Made by a program: the position numbers and the translations under genes. Positions 25,511-34,290 of a DNA stretch of 64,000 bases are shown in pieces (positions within the stretch are counted from its first letter, which is position 1; each line of letters starts with the position of its first letter). Under the pieces are notes generated by a model, which was not told where the DNA came from, made no database searches, and worked only from the letters and a program-made list of their open reading frames with translations. The DNA is from Acidianus hospitalis. Its GTDB lineage: Archaea > Thermoproteota > Thermoprotei_A > Sulfolobales > Sulfolobaceae. The stretch is taken from assembly GCA_046533895.1 (NCBI GenBank), contig JAWDOK010000001.1, forward strand, positions 230,865 to 294,864. Reading direction: 5' to 3'.

Positions 25511-27487
25511 GTGAACGAGCTACAGAGAATATTCGAGGAGAAATACGAGGAAGGAAAGAACTTCCTTATCTCTGCACCTACTGGATCTGGAAAAACTTAC
25601 TTAGCAAAGGAAATTCTATTGAAGGCAAAAGGAATTTCCGTTTATGTTTCACCTTTAAAGGCTTTATCGAGGGAAGTTTATGAGGATATAAGGGATAAGA
25701 GAGATACAAAATATGTAGATTCGGACGTTTATGAAGACGACCTTAGGAGCTTTAAGAGCAAAACGCTACTTTCAACTTATGAAAAGTTTGATAGTTCAAT
25801 AAGGCATAAATACGGTTGGTTAAGGAAAGTCGAAGTAGTAGTCATAGACGAAATACATAACGTAGAAAGCGACAGAGGGTTAGCAATAGAAAACATAGTA
25901 TTATGGGCTAAGAAAAACGGCGTTCAGATTATAGGCTTGAGTGCTACTTTACCCAGTGTTAAGAATTACGCCAATTGGCTAAAGGCGGAGGTAATAGAAT
26001 ATAATAAAAGGACCGTTCCTCTTCACGAGTGTATAGCATATCCTTACGTAATTAGGTGTTATGATAACGATTTTACAATACCTTTAGAGCCTTTAAACGG
26101 AATAAGGAATGAAAAACTAGAAATCCTTATCCCAGCATTGAGGTACATTATAAAACAAGGTAAAAACGCATTAGTTTTCGTAAGAAGTAGGAAATCGGCA
26201 GAGAGTCTCGCTGAGACCTTAAGAAAATTCGGCTTTAATGCCTCACATTATCATAGCGGAGTTCCTTTAGAGGAAAGAAGACAAATTGTTGAAATGTTAA
26301 AGAAAGGAGAAATTAACGTAGTAGTTTCAACCACTGCATTAGGCCAAGGTGTTAATTTGCCAGTTTACGCTACAATTTTCTACGATACTGTATTGCCAGA
26401 ATCGGACGAAAAAGGTAACCTAAAGGGTTGGAGAGATCTTAACTTAATGGAATTCAAGCAGATGGCAGGAAGGGCTGGAAGGCCAGGCTTTGACAAGGAG
26501 GGAATGAGTATAATTATTTCAACATCTATGAGAAAAGCTGAGGAGTTTAGAAGGAAGTATTTTTCCTCTTCATATGAAGAGGAAAAGAGCACTTACTCGC
26601 TCGATGACTTATCCTTAGGTGTAATATCGTGGAGAGAAGGTTATAGTAAAGAAGACCTCCAATCAATTTTAAAGTGTAGTTTAAAGTTTAATAAAATAAC
26701 TGAAGAAGAATTCTTGAAGTCTTTAAATGCATTAAAAGAAGTTAATTTAATTGAAGAAGACGGTGGAGGAATATTTTTAACGCCTTTGGGTAAAGCAGTT
26801 TCCTTAAGTTATATTGATATCTCACTTTTAAAGGGGTTTCAAATAATTTCATCCGATCTTTTAACTACAGTGGTTTCCTCAAATGCTGTTGCACAAGAAC
26901 TAAGAGGCTGTAAATGTGGGAGAGAATTATTAAAGAGGTGGAGTAATGGTGAGGACTTCTCTTCTCTATGTAAGAATTTATCGGCCAAAGATATAAATGA
27001 AGTAATAAGCAATTCTAGATGGATTTCCTTTGCTCTATATAGAGTGCTAAAAGCTTTGGGCAAAAACGATGAGGCTAAGGAAGCATTGAAGTTATATTAT
27101 CAAATAAAGTACGGAGTTCCGTTTGAAGGAGTAAGGTTAGCAAAATTAGGCTTAGATAGAGGTACTGTAATGAAGCTGTTAGTGGATAAGAAAATAAAAG
27201 ACGAAAAGGATCTTTGTATAAAAATATTCACTCCACCTTTGAAGATACTAATGAAGGAAAGGGGTTATGATCCTGCAGGAGTATGTAAAGAAGTGTACAG
27301 TAAAGATCTAGACGTGTATGAAATGGCTAGAGTAGTTACTAAATATTATGGAAAAGAGTTTGAAGGTAAGAAGATAGATAAAGAAATCCTAGAAAAACTA
27401 ATTTCTCTAGGTATAGTGGAGAAAAAGGTTAGGAAAGAAAAAGATGGAAATGAAAAGATAGTATATTTTATTCAACCCTTTTCATAA
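25511..27487 (+). CDS. Ski2-type superfamily 2 DEAD/DEAH-box helicase
   Basis: 658 residues with a GTG start. Motif I is APTGSGKTYLA (residues 20-30), motif Ia is VSPLKAL, motif II is VIDEIHNVE (DEIH), motif III is LSATLPS, motif IV is in NALVFVRSRKSAESLAE, motif V is TTALGQGVNLP, and motif VI is QMAGRAGRPGFDKEG. A winged-helix and helical C-terminal part follow. It is related to, but distinct from, the Hel308 at 34283-36397. The C-terminal half contains CKCGRELL and other cysteines. Role in DNA or RNA unwinding; exact substrate unknown. Convergent with the thioesterase gene, overlapping by 20 bp. Confidence 0.88.
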   Translation: MNELQRIFEEKYEEGKNFLISAPTGSGKTYLAKEILLKAKGISVYVSPLKALSREVYEDIRDKRDTKYVDSDVYEDDLRSFKSKTLLSTYEKFDSSIRHKYGWLRKVEVVVIDEIHNVESDRGLAIENIVLWAKKNGVQIIGLSATLPSVKNYANWLKAEVIEYNKRTVPLHECIAYPYVIRCYDNDFTIPLEPLNGIRNEKLEILIPALRYIIKQGKNALVFVRSRKSAESLAETLRKFGFNASHYHSGVPLEERRQIVEMLKKGEINVVVSTTALGQGVNLPVYATIFYDTVLPESDEKGNLKGWRDLNLMEFKQMAGRAGRPGFDKEGMSIIISTSMRKAEEFRRKYFSSSYEEEKSTYSLDDLSLGVISWREGYSKEDLQSILKCSLKFNKITEEEFLKSLNALKEVNLIEEDGGGIFLTPLGKAVSLSYIDISLLKGFQIISSDLLTTVVSSNAVAQELRGCKCGRELLKRWSNGEDFSSLCKNLSAKDINEVISNSRWISFALYRVLKALGKNDEAKEALKLYYQIKYGVPFEGVRLAKLGLDRGTVMKLLVDKKIKDEKDLCIKIFTPPLKILMKERGYDPAGVCKEVYSKDLDVYEMARVVTKYYGKEFEGKKIDKEILEKLISLGIVEKKVRKEKDGNEKIVYFIQPFS

Positions 27488-27830
27488 ATTCATCCTCGTT
27501 CACTATTACTCTCTCGTGAATTCCTTCGGCTATCTTTTTATCCTTGTAAAATGCCTCGACTTTGAAAGTTACTCTTTTACCTTCTTCTTTTACTATTGTA
27601 GATCTAACTAATATTTCCGCACCTATAGGTGCCGGGGCAAGATGCTTTACATCAACGTGATACCCAACGCTCGTCAATCCTTTGCCTAGTTTTTCTTGAA
27701 GTAAAGTGAAGGAAACGTCTTCCATAAAGGCTATTAAGCAAGGTGTAGATAGCACGTCAACTGCACCGCTTGATACCTTTACTGCAGAATGCTCAGGTTT
27801 TACTGTGAATTTTTTCTCTAAAAATTCCAT
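27468..27830 (-). CDS. Hotdog-fold thioesterase (FlK-like)
   Basis: 120 residues from ATG at 27830. The frame is open 36 codons upstream, but that part is not family-like and overlaps the divergent ABC gene. Features are FTVKPEHSAVKVSSGAVDVLSTPCLIAFMEDVS and GYHVDVKHLAPAPIGAEI, matching the fluoroacetyl-CoA thioesterase-like group of acyl-CoA hotdog proteins. It would hydrolyse or bind a small acyl-CoA. The minus-strand CTTATAAGC at about 27852-27860 sits 22-30 bp before the ATG. Confidence 0.8.
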   Translation of the reverse strand: MEFLEKKFTVKPEHSAVKVSSGAVDVLSTPCLIAFMEDVSFTLLQEKLGKGLTSVGYHVDVKHLAPAPIGAEILVRSTIVKEEGKRVTFKVEAFYKDKKIAEGIHERVIVNEDEFMKRVE

Positions 27831-27862
27831 AAGGAAAATATTAAGGAAAAGCTTATAAGAAT

Positions 27863-28684
27863 TTGCGTTTATCTCATCTTGGAGGGAATACAGTTGGAAG
27901 AATCTTAGAGGGAATAGACTTAGGTTATACTTATCCAAACGGTTATAAAGTCTTTGATCATGTTAACATTGAAACTTACGATAATGAACTAATAGCGATT
28001 ATAGGACCTTCCGGTATAGGAAAATCAACCTTATTGAGAATCCTTGGGGGGTTTGTTAAGCCTGATCATGGAGAAGTTAGATTATTAGGAAAGAAAATAA
28101 CTCAACCCACTCCAAAGATAGCTTTGATACACCAATCAATTGTGACATTCCCTTGGTTTACTGCGTTAGAGAACGTTAAACTAGGGTTAAAGTATAAGAA
28201 ATTGCCTAAGGAAAAAGAAGATGAAATAGCGAGAAAGATGTTAGAGCTTGTAGGTTTATCAGGCTTTGAGGATTTCTACCCTAAGCAAATGAGTGGAGGA
28301 ATGAGGCAAAGGGTCGCAATAGCTAGAGCTCTAGCAGCAGATCCGATAGTCCTATTAATGGATGAACCCTTTGCTCACTTAGACGAATTAACTGCAGAAG
28401 GTCTTAGGAGAGAGATTTACTCTATATTATTCAATGAGGATACTTCTTTGAGGTCAGCAGTTCTAGTTTCACATAACTTAAATGAGGTAGTAGAATTAGC
28501 CGACAGAGTTTACATATTAAATGGGAGGCCAGCTAGTGTTGTTGGAGAAGTTAAGATAGAATTAGATAGACCAAGAAAGCCTAAAGATGACAGATTTCAA
28601 GCATATCTAGATCAACTTTATTCTCTCCTAACCCCAGTTGAGAAGAATGTAGAACAAAAGGATAGGGGTAAACAAGATGTTTGA
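27863..28684 (+). CDS. ABC transporter ATP-binding protein (NitT/TauT type)
   Basis: 273 residues from a TTG at 27863. Walker A is GPSGIGKST, the Q loop is in LIHQSIVTFPW, the signature is MSGGMRQRVAIARAL, Walker B is VLLMDEPFAHLDE, and the switch is SHNLNE. It energises the fused permease at 28677, whose start overlaps this gene by 8 bp. The start is uncertain: a strong GGAGGG at 27881-27886 is followed by no in-frame ATG, GTG or TTG, and the TTG that is correctly spaced (27894) is out of frame. Related systems import nitrate, sulfonates, bicarbonate or thiamine precursors. Confidence 0.88.
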   Translation: MRLSHLGGNTVGRILEGIDLGYTYPNGYKVFDHVNIETYDNELIAIIGPSGIGKSTLLRILGGFVKPDHGEVRLLGKKITQPTPKIALIHQSIVTFPWFTALENVKLGLKYKKLPKEKEDEIARKMLELVGLSGFEDFYPKQMSGGMRQRVAIARALAADPIVLLMDEPFAHLDELTAEGLRREIYSILFNEDTSLRSAVLVSHNLNEVVELADRVYILNGRPASVVGEVKIELDRPRKPKDDRFQAYLDQLYSLLTPVEKNVEQKDRGKQDV

Positions 28685-30311
28685 TATTTGGCTAGCTATA
28701 TATGATACTCTCCTAACCTTAGGTAGAGTATTTATAGATATAGCTTTTTCAATAGTAACAGGCTGGCTTTTAGGTTATATTTCTTTAAAAAGTAAAACAT
28801 TTGAAAACATATATATCTCTTTATCAGAAATTTTCGAGTCTGTACCAGTAATTTCCTTCTTCCCCGTAGTCTTAATTTTCTTCGTTTTTAGTATAGGTGG
28901 TAGTTTAGGAATAGAACTAGCGGTGCTGTTTTTAGTTTTTACAGCAGTTGTTTGGAATATTTGGATGGGGATATATCAAGCCTTTAAGACGGTCCCGTCA
29001 GAAATGGAGGAGGTAATAAGAAATTATAGATTCGGTTTCGTAGGGAAAATGCTTCGACTTTATATTCCTTTCTCCGTGCCTAGAATTGCAGCAAATTTAA
29101 TTCCTAGCTTTGCTGATGCGTTATTTTACATTACGGTAAGTGAAGTTTTCAGCATAGGTACCAAGTGTTATGAGGTTCCTGGTATTGGTACTTTAATAGC
29201 TCAATATACTGCAGAAGGTGACTATACTGATGCTATCTATGCACTAATAGTTCTAGGAATTTTTACTACTACAATAACACTTTTATTAAGAGAATTTGCA
29301 GAATATTCTGTTAAAAAATACGGACTTGATACTGAAGCGTCATTAAAATCCTTTAAGAGAGGAAGATTTAGGATAAGGTACTCTGCTAGATTAAGTAATT
29401 CTAAAGGAGTTTTTGCTAAGCTAGGAAAATATTTGACTAAACCACCTTACTTTACAAGGCAAAATAGACTTATGGAAGAGGAAGAAGAAGCTAAAAAGAG
29501 GAAAATTCCAATTAACATGATTTCAGCTGGAATAGGAATATTACTTCTAATAATAATTCTCTATGGCGCATATTCGGTAATAATTTCTGTTAAATCATCA
29601 ACATGGAGATATTTAATTTCAACTCTACCTCAAGATTTAATAGACTTAGGAGCAGATTACCTAAGAGTTGCGGTGATTGCTTTAATGTCTTTTATCTTTG
29701 CAGTATTTGTTGGATATTACATTGCTAGGCATACAAATGCCGATAGAGCAATTGTGCCTATAATACAAACTTTCTCTGCTTTCCCTGCTCCAGCTTACTT
29801 TCCTCTACTTTACGGATTTACATATACCTACGTGAGTTCAATATTCGGCCCATTTACTAACGAGTTTTACGTTCTACTTTTAGGTTTCATCTCCACTTTT
29901 TACTATGTATTTTATAGTTTCTGGATAGGAGTTAAGAATTTACCATCAGAATATTGGGAATTAATGGATAACCTTAAGTTAGGATTCTGGACTAAAATGA
30001 GGAAAATAATATTGCCGGCAACATTTCCTTATATAATAGCCGGAATGAGTAGTACAATTAATAGTGCTTGGGGAGGATTGGCAATAGGTGAATATTGGCC
30101 AGATATCTACCAATCTCAAACCCTTGAAGTAAGAACTGGATTAATGAAGGCGTTAGCTGTAGCCGATAATCAAGGGAATCTTGCACTAGTTGGGTGGCTT
30201 TCGTTAATATTTGCTATTATAGTAGTAATATACTCAGTACTGTTCACGAGAAAAATGATGGATTTGGCTAGAAAGAAATATGTAGCAGAAGAAGGAATAT
30301 ATGCTGCATAG
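28677..30311 (+). CDS. ABC transporter permease, two fused permease domains (NitT/TauT type)
   Basis: 544 residues. Two tandem membrane domains of about 230 residues each, joined by a charged linker (about residues 240-280, RLMEEEEEAKKRK). Each carries an EAA-like loop: PSEMEEVIRNYRFGFVGKM in the first and PSEYWELMDNLKLGFWTKM in the second. So one chain supplies both halves of the channel. The upstream overlapping gene gives the ATPase. No substrate-binding protein gene lies nearby, so it is encoded elsewhere or missing. The stop codon directly precedes a candidate C/D-box RNA. Confidence 0.88.
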   Translation: MFDIWLAIYDTLLTLGRVFIDIAFSIVTGWLLGYISLKSKTFENIYISLSEIFESVPVISFFPVVLIFFVFSIGGSLGIELAVLFLVFTAVVWNIWMGIYQAFKTVPSEMEEVIRNYRFGFVGKMLRLYIPFSVPRIAANLIPSFADALFYITVSEVFSIGTKCYEVPGIGTLIAQYTAEGDYTDAIYALIVLGIFTTTITLLLREFAEYSVKKYGLDTEASLKSFKRGRFRIRYSARLSNSKGVFAKLGKYLTKPPYFTRQNRLMEEEEEAKKRKIPINMISAGIGILLLIIILYGAYSVIISVKSSTWRYLISTLPQDLIDLGADYLRVAVIALMSFIFAVFVGYYIARHTNADRAIVPIIQTFSAFPAPAYFPLLYGFTYTYVSSIFGPFTNEFYVLLLGFISTFYYVFYSFWIGVKNLPSEYWELMDNLKLGFWTKMRKIILPATFPYIIAGMSSTINSAWGGLAIGEYWPDIYQSQTLEVRTGLMKALAVADNQGNLALVGWLSLIFAIIVVIYSVLFTRKMMDLARKKYVAEEGIYAA

Positions 30312-30360
30312 ATGATGTGGAATCCGGGAACAGATTGGTGAAGATACGCGCGAACTCTGA
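30312..30360 (+). ncRNA. Candidate C/D-box guide sRNA
   Basis: Directly after the permease stop: C box ATGATGT (30312-30318), 12-nt guide GGAATCCGGGAA, D' box CAGA (30331-30334), 3-nt spacer, C' box GTGAAGA (30338-30344), 12-nt guide TACGCGCGAACT, and D box CTGA (30357-30360), followed by a T-rich run. Each box except D has one mismatch to consensus, but order, guide lengths and size (49 nt) fit archaeal methylation guides. The DNA is unusually GC-rich for an intergenic stretch. Targets not determined. Confidence 0.55.
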
Positions 30361-30386
30361 ATTTTTTATCTTTTTATTTTTTCTTG
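30361..30386 (+). terminator. T-rich terminator after permease gene and sRNA
   Basis: Pyrimidine run ATTTTTTATCTTTTTATTTT followed by TTCTTG. Archaeal RNA polymerase terminates at such T runs without needing a hairpin; it would end the ABC operon and define the sRNA 3' end. Confidence 0.5.
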
Positions 30387-30498
30387 TATTTCTTAATAAA
30401 ATCAACTTTATACTCCTTATTTATCATTATATTTTATATTAAACATCCGTTTATTTTTCTAAAATAAAAACCTTTTAAACCCGTATAAACATTATTAT

Positions 30499-32040
30499 AT
30501 GGTTAAAATGCCTCCTTTTGGAAAAGTCCTCGTTGCGAATAGAGGAGAGATTGCAGTCAGAGTAATGAAGGCAATAAAAGAAATGGGAATGAAAGCGGTT
30601 GCAGTTTACTCCGAAGCCGACAAGTACGCTTTACATGTTAAATACGCAGATGAAGCTTATTACATAGGTAAAGCGCCAGCCCTTGATAGTTATTTAAATA
30701 TCGATCATATTATCGATGCCGCAGAGAAAGCTCATGCAGATGCAGTACACCCTGGTTACGGTTTTCTTTCAGAGAACGCAGACTTTGCTGCGGCAGTGGA
30801 AAAAGCAGGAATGACTTTCATAGGCCCCTCCTCAGATGTTATGAATAAGATAAAGGACAAACTTGACGGAAAAAGAGTTGCAAAAATGGCTGGAGTACCT
30901 ATAGCTCCTGGCTCCGATGGTCCGGTTAGTTCGTTAGATGAAGCACTAAAGATTGCAGAAAAAATCGGTTATCCAATAATGGTAAAGGCTGCAAGCGGCG
31001 GTGGAGGAGTCGGGATAACTAGAGTAGACAATCCTGACCAACTAGTTGAAGTGTGGGAAAGAAACAAAAGATTGGCTTATCAAGCTTTCGGAAAAGCGGA
31101 CCTTTATATAGAAAAATATGCTGTAAATCCGAGACATATAGAATTTCAGTTAATAGGCGATAAATATGGAGATTACGTAGTAGCTTGGGAAAGAGAATGC
31201 ACAATCCAAAGAAGAAACCAGAAATTAATAGAGGAGGCACCTTCTCCTGCATTAAAAATGGAAGAAAGGGAAAAAATGTTTGAACCAATAATGAAGTTCG
31301 GTCAAATAATTCACTACTTTACAATGGGCACCTTTGAAACTGCATTTTCTGACGTTACTAGGGAGTTCTATTTCTTAGAGTTAAACAAAAGATTACAAGT
31401 AGAGCATCCTACCACTGAGTTAATCTTTAGGATAGATTTAGTTAAGCTTCAAATACTCCTTGCTGCAGGAGAGCATTTACCTTTTACACAAGAAGAACTT
31501 AATAAGAGAGTAAGAGGTGCAGCAATAGAATATAGAATAAATGCAGAAGATCCTTTGAATAATTTCACGGGCAGTTCTGGTTATATTACTTATTATAAGG
31601 AGCCTACTGGTCCAGGGGTCAGAGTAGATAGCGGAGTTGAAGCAGGAAGCTGGGTTCCGCCCTTTTACGATTCCCTTATATCTAAATTAATAGTATACGG
31701 CGAAAGTAGGGCCTACGCTATTCAGGCTGGAATAAGAGCTTTGAATGACTATAAGATAGGTGGCGTAAAGACGACTATTGAGCTTTACAAATGGATCATG
31801 AGGGATCCTGACTTTCAAGAAGGAAGATTCTCTACATCGTATATTGCACAAAAAACTGAACAATTTACAAAGTATTTGAGACAACAAGAGGAATTAAGAG
31901 CAGCACTAGCATTAGAAATCCAGAGTAGGGGACTAAATAGACAAGGAGCAACTCCAGTTACAACTTCGCAAAGGCAACCCAAATCTGCATGGAAGACTTA
32001 CGGTTTGGTTTCTCAAGCCTCTTCGAGGGTGATGTGGTAA
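30499..32040 (+). CDS. accC: Acetyl-CoA/propionyl-CoA carboxylase, biotin carboxylase subunit
   Basis: 513 residues. The N-terminal VANRGEIAVRVM, ATP-grasp loop KAASGGGGVGI, catalytic ERECTIQRRNQKLIEEAPSPA and RLQVEHPTTE are textbook biotin carboxylase motifs. It carboxylates the biotin on AccB with bicarbonate and ATP. With accB and the carboxyltransferase it forms the bifunctional enzyme of the 3-hydroxypropionate/4-hydroxybutyrate CO2-fixation cycle of Sulfolobales. CCTTTTAAAC at 30471-30480 lies about 20-28 bp before the ATG, predicting a leaderless mRNA. The stop TAA overlaps the accB start (TAATG). Confidence 0.96.
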   Translation: MVKMPPFGKVLVANRGEIAVRVMKAIKEMGMKAVAVYSEADKYALHVKYADEAYYIGKAPALDSYLNIDHIIDAAEKAHADAVHPGYGFLSENADFAAAVEKAGMTFIGPSSDVMNKIKDKLDGKRVAKMAGVPIAPGSDGPVSSLDEALKIAEKIGYPIMVKAASGGGGVGITRVDNPDQLVEVWERNKRLAYQAFGKADLYIEKYAVNPRHIEFQLIGDKYGDYVVAWERECTIQRRNQKLIEEAPSPALKMEEREKMFEPIMKFGQIIHYFTMGTFETAFSDVTREFYFLELNKRLQVEHPTTELIFRIDLVKLQILLAAGEHLPFTQEELNKRVRGAAIEYRINAEDPLNNFTGSSGYITYYKEPTGPGVRVDSGVEAGSWVPPFYDSLISKLIVYGESRAYAIQAGIRALNDYKIGGVKTTIELYKWIMRDPDFQEGRFSTSYIAQKTEQFTKYLRQQEELRAALALEIQSRGLNRQGATPVTTSQRQPKSAWKTYGLVSQASSRVMW

Positions 32041-32543
32041 TGAAGTTATACAGAGTCTATTCCGAGACTGGAGATACTTACTTGATGGCAGTTGAAAGTA
32101 AAGGCAACGTTGATAAGATAAAAACTGAAGCTAATGAGTTTGAGATAGAGTATTTAGGAAAAGGTACTAGAGATAACGAGTACCTATTTAAGGTAAATGG
32201 TGAAATCCATCATGTATTTGTAGATAATGGATATGTCTTTGTTGACAACGCTAGTGTATTTAAGTTAGAGAGAGCTACAGAATTGCCAACTAAGGAAGGT
32301 GAATCAGTTGAGGAAATGATTAAGGGAAGAGAAGGAGAAGTTATTTCGCCATTACAAGGAAGGGTTGTTAGTATAAGAGTTAAAGAAGGTGATGCTGTGA
32401 ACAAAGGTCAACCTTTATTATCTATCGAGGCAATGAAATCTGAAACTATAATTTCTGCTCCTGTTGCAGGAGTTGTAGAGAAAATCCTAGTTAAGCAAGG
32501 TCAAGGAGTAAAGAAGGGAGATACACTTGTTATCATTAAGTGA
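32040..32543 (+). CDS. accB: Biotin carboxyl carrier protein of acyl-CoA carboxylase
   Basis: 167 residues beginning at the ATG that overlaps the accC stop, preceded by GGTGAT at 32028-32033, a good ribosome site. A longer frame exists but would lie inside accC. The C-terminal biotinyl domain (about residues 95-167) contains IEAMKSETI, in which the lysine is biotinylated; most bacteria have AMKM here, so M to S is a variant. It shuttles carboxybiotin between AccC and the carboxyltransferase encoded by the next gene. Confidence 0.95.
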   Translation: MKLYRVYSETGDTYLMAVESKGNVDKIKTEANEFEIEYLGKGTRDNEYLFKVNGEIHHVFVDNGYVFVDNASVFKLERATELPTKEGESVEEMIKGREGEVISPLQGRVVSIRVKEGDAVNKGQPLLSIEAMKSETIISAPVAGVVEKILVKQGQGVKKGDTLVIIK

Positions 32544-32581
32544 AGTTTTTCCTTTCCTCACTCATGTAAGGTGATATATGT

Positions 32582-34150
32582 ATGTCCCAAGAAGAAAAAA
32601 CTATGGATAAATTAATACAAGAATTAAAAAATATGAAAGAAAAGGCATATCAAGGTGGAGGAGAAGACAGGATAAAAGCCCAACATAGCAAAGGTAAGTT
32701 AACTGCCAGAGAAAGGTTAGCTCTGCTCTTCGACGAAGGAACTTTTAACGAAATAATGACTTTTGCTACTACTAAAGCTACAGAATTTGGATTAGATAAA
32801 ATGAAAATGTACGGCGACGGTGTAGTAACAGGTTGGGGTAAAGTAGACGGCAGGACCGTTTTTGCATATTCTCAAGACTTTACTGAGTTGGGCGGAACTT
32901 TAGGGGAAATGCATGCAAATAAAATAGCCAAAGTTTACGAGTTAGCACTAAAGGTTGGAGCACCAGTTGTAGGAATAAATGACTCTGGAGGAGCAAGAAT
33001 TCAGGAAGGTGCAGTAGCGCTTGAAGGCTATGGTCAAGTATTCAAGATGAACGTCATGGCTTCTGGAGTAATTCCTCAAATTACTATAATGGCAGGGCCC
33101 GCAGCAGGAGGAGCAGTATATTCTCCAGCTTTGACTGATTTCATTATTATGGTTAAAGGTGACGCTTACTACATGTTCGTCACCGGTCCAGAAATAACTA
33201 AAGTAGTATTAGGAGAAGAGGTTAGCTTCCAAGACCTAGGAGGAGCAGTTATTCATGCTACCAAGTCTGGAGTAGTTCATTTCCTGGCGGAGAATGAACA
33301 GGATGCAATTAACATTGCCAAGAGGTTACTTTCCTATTTACCTTCAAATAACATGGAAGAACCACCGTTTATGGACACTGGAGATCCTGCCGATAGAGAT
33401 GTTAAAGACGTTGAGCAAATAGTTCCTACTGATTCTGCAAAGCCGTTTGATATGAAGGAAATCATATATAGGATAGTAGATAACGGAGAATTCCTAGAAG
33501 TTCATAAACATTGGGCACAGAATATTGTAGTAGGATTTGCAAGAATTGCAGGAAACGTTGTAGGAATAGTTGCAAATAACTCTCAGTACTTAGGAGCGGC
33601 TATAGACATTGACGCTGCAGACAAAGCTGCAAGATTCATAAGGTTCTGTGATGCATTTAACATTCCTTTAATAAGCCTTGTGGATACTCCAGGATATATT
33701 CCGGGCACTGACCAAGAATATAAGGGAATAATTAGGCACGGCGCAAAAATGCTTTATGCGTTTGCAGAGGCGACAGTACCTAAGATAACAGTTATAATAA
33801 GGAAATCCTACGGAGGTGCACATATTGCAATGAGTATAAAGAGTTTAGGAGCAGATCTAGTTTATGCTTGGCCTACAGCTGAAATTGCTGTAACTGGTCC
33901 AGAAGGTGCTGTAAGGATATTATACAAGAAGGAAATACAAGCATCAAGCAATCCGGACGAATTCATAAAGCAGAAGATCGCGGAATATAGGAAATTATTT
34001 GCCAATCCTTACTGGGCGGCAGAGAAGGGATTGATAGATGACGTTATAGAACCTAAGGATACTAGGAGAGTAATAGTTTCAGCATTAGAGATGCTAAGAA
34101 ATAAGAGGGAATATAGATATCCAAAGAAGCATGGTAATATACCGCTCTAA
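32582..34150 (+). CDS. pccB: Acetyl-CoA/propionyl-CoA carboxylase, carboxyltransferase subunit
   Basis: 522 residues. The two crotonase-like halves carry the oxyanion-hole GINDSGGARIQEG in the first and DTPGYIPGTDQEYKGIIRHGAK in the second. It transfers CO2 from carboxybiotin to acetyl-CoA or propionyl-CoA, the entry reactions of the 3HP/4HB cycle. GGTGAT lies 5 bp before the ATG, and the 38-bp gap after accB suggests the three genes share a transcript. Convergent with the small gene at 34147, overlapping 4 bp. Confidence 0.95.
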   Translation: MSQEEKTMDKLIQELKNMKEKAYQGGGEDRIKAQHSKGKLTARERLALLFDEGTFNEIMTFATTKATEFGLDKMKMYGDGVVTGWGKVDGRTVFAYSQDFTELGGTLGEMHANKIAKVYELALKVGAPVVGINDSGGARIQEGAVALEGYGQVFKMNVMASGVIPQITIMAGPAAGGAVYSPALTDFIIMVKGDAYYMFVTGPEITKVVLGEEVSFQDLGGAVIHATKSGVVHFLAENEQDAINIAKRLLSYLPSNNMEEPPFMDTGDPADRDVKDVEQIVPTDSAKPFDMKEIIYRIVDNGEFLEVHKHWAQNIVVGFARIAGNVVGIVANNSQYLGAAIDIDAADKAARFIRFCDAFNIPLISLVDTPGYIPGTDQEYKGIIRHGAKMLYAFAEATVPKITVIIRKSYGGAHIAMSIKSLGADLVYAWPTAEIAVTGPEGAVRILYKKEIQASSNPDEFIKQKIAEYRKLFANPYWAAEKGLIDDVIEPKDTRRVIVSALEMLRNKREYRYPKKHGNIPL

Positions 34151-34290
34151 GCTCTTTTTCTATATACTATTCTATTTTTCTCCTCTACAATAATTTCTTG
34201 ATTTAGAGATAAAAGTAAGAGTTTAAATTTCTTTAAAAGATCTTCATCTCCAATAACTTCAATTTCTTTTCCGTCTTCTGCGTTAAGCAT
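34147..34290 (-). CDS. Small hypothetical protein downstream of Hel308, 47 aa
   Basis: 47 residues from the ATG at 34290, which overlaps the Hel308 stop by 8 bp (ATGCTTAA). It reads MLNAEDGKEIEVIGDEDLLK and ends in VYRKRA, a short alpha/beta segment. A longer frame from 34335 would overlap Hel308 by 53 bp and seems less likely. The overlap suggests translational coupling to the helicase. No family recognised. Confidence 0.5.
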   Translation of the reverse strand: MLNAEDGKEIEVIGDEDLLKKFKLLLLSLNQEIIVEEKNRIVYRKRA

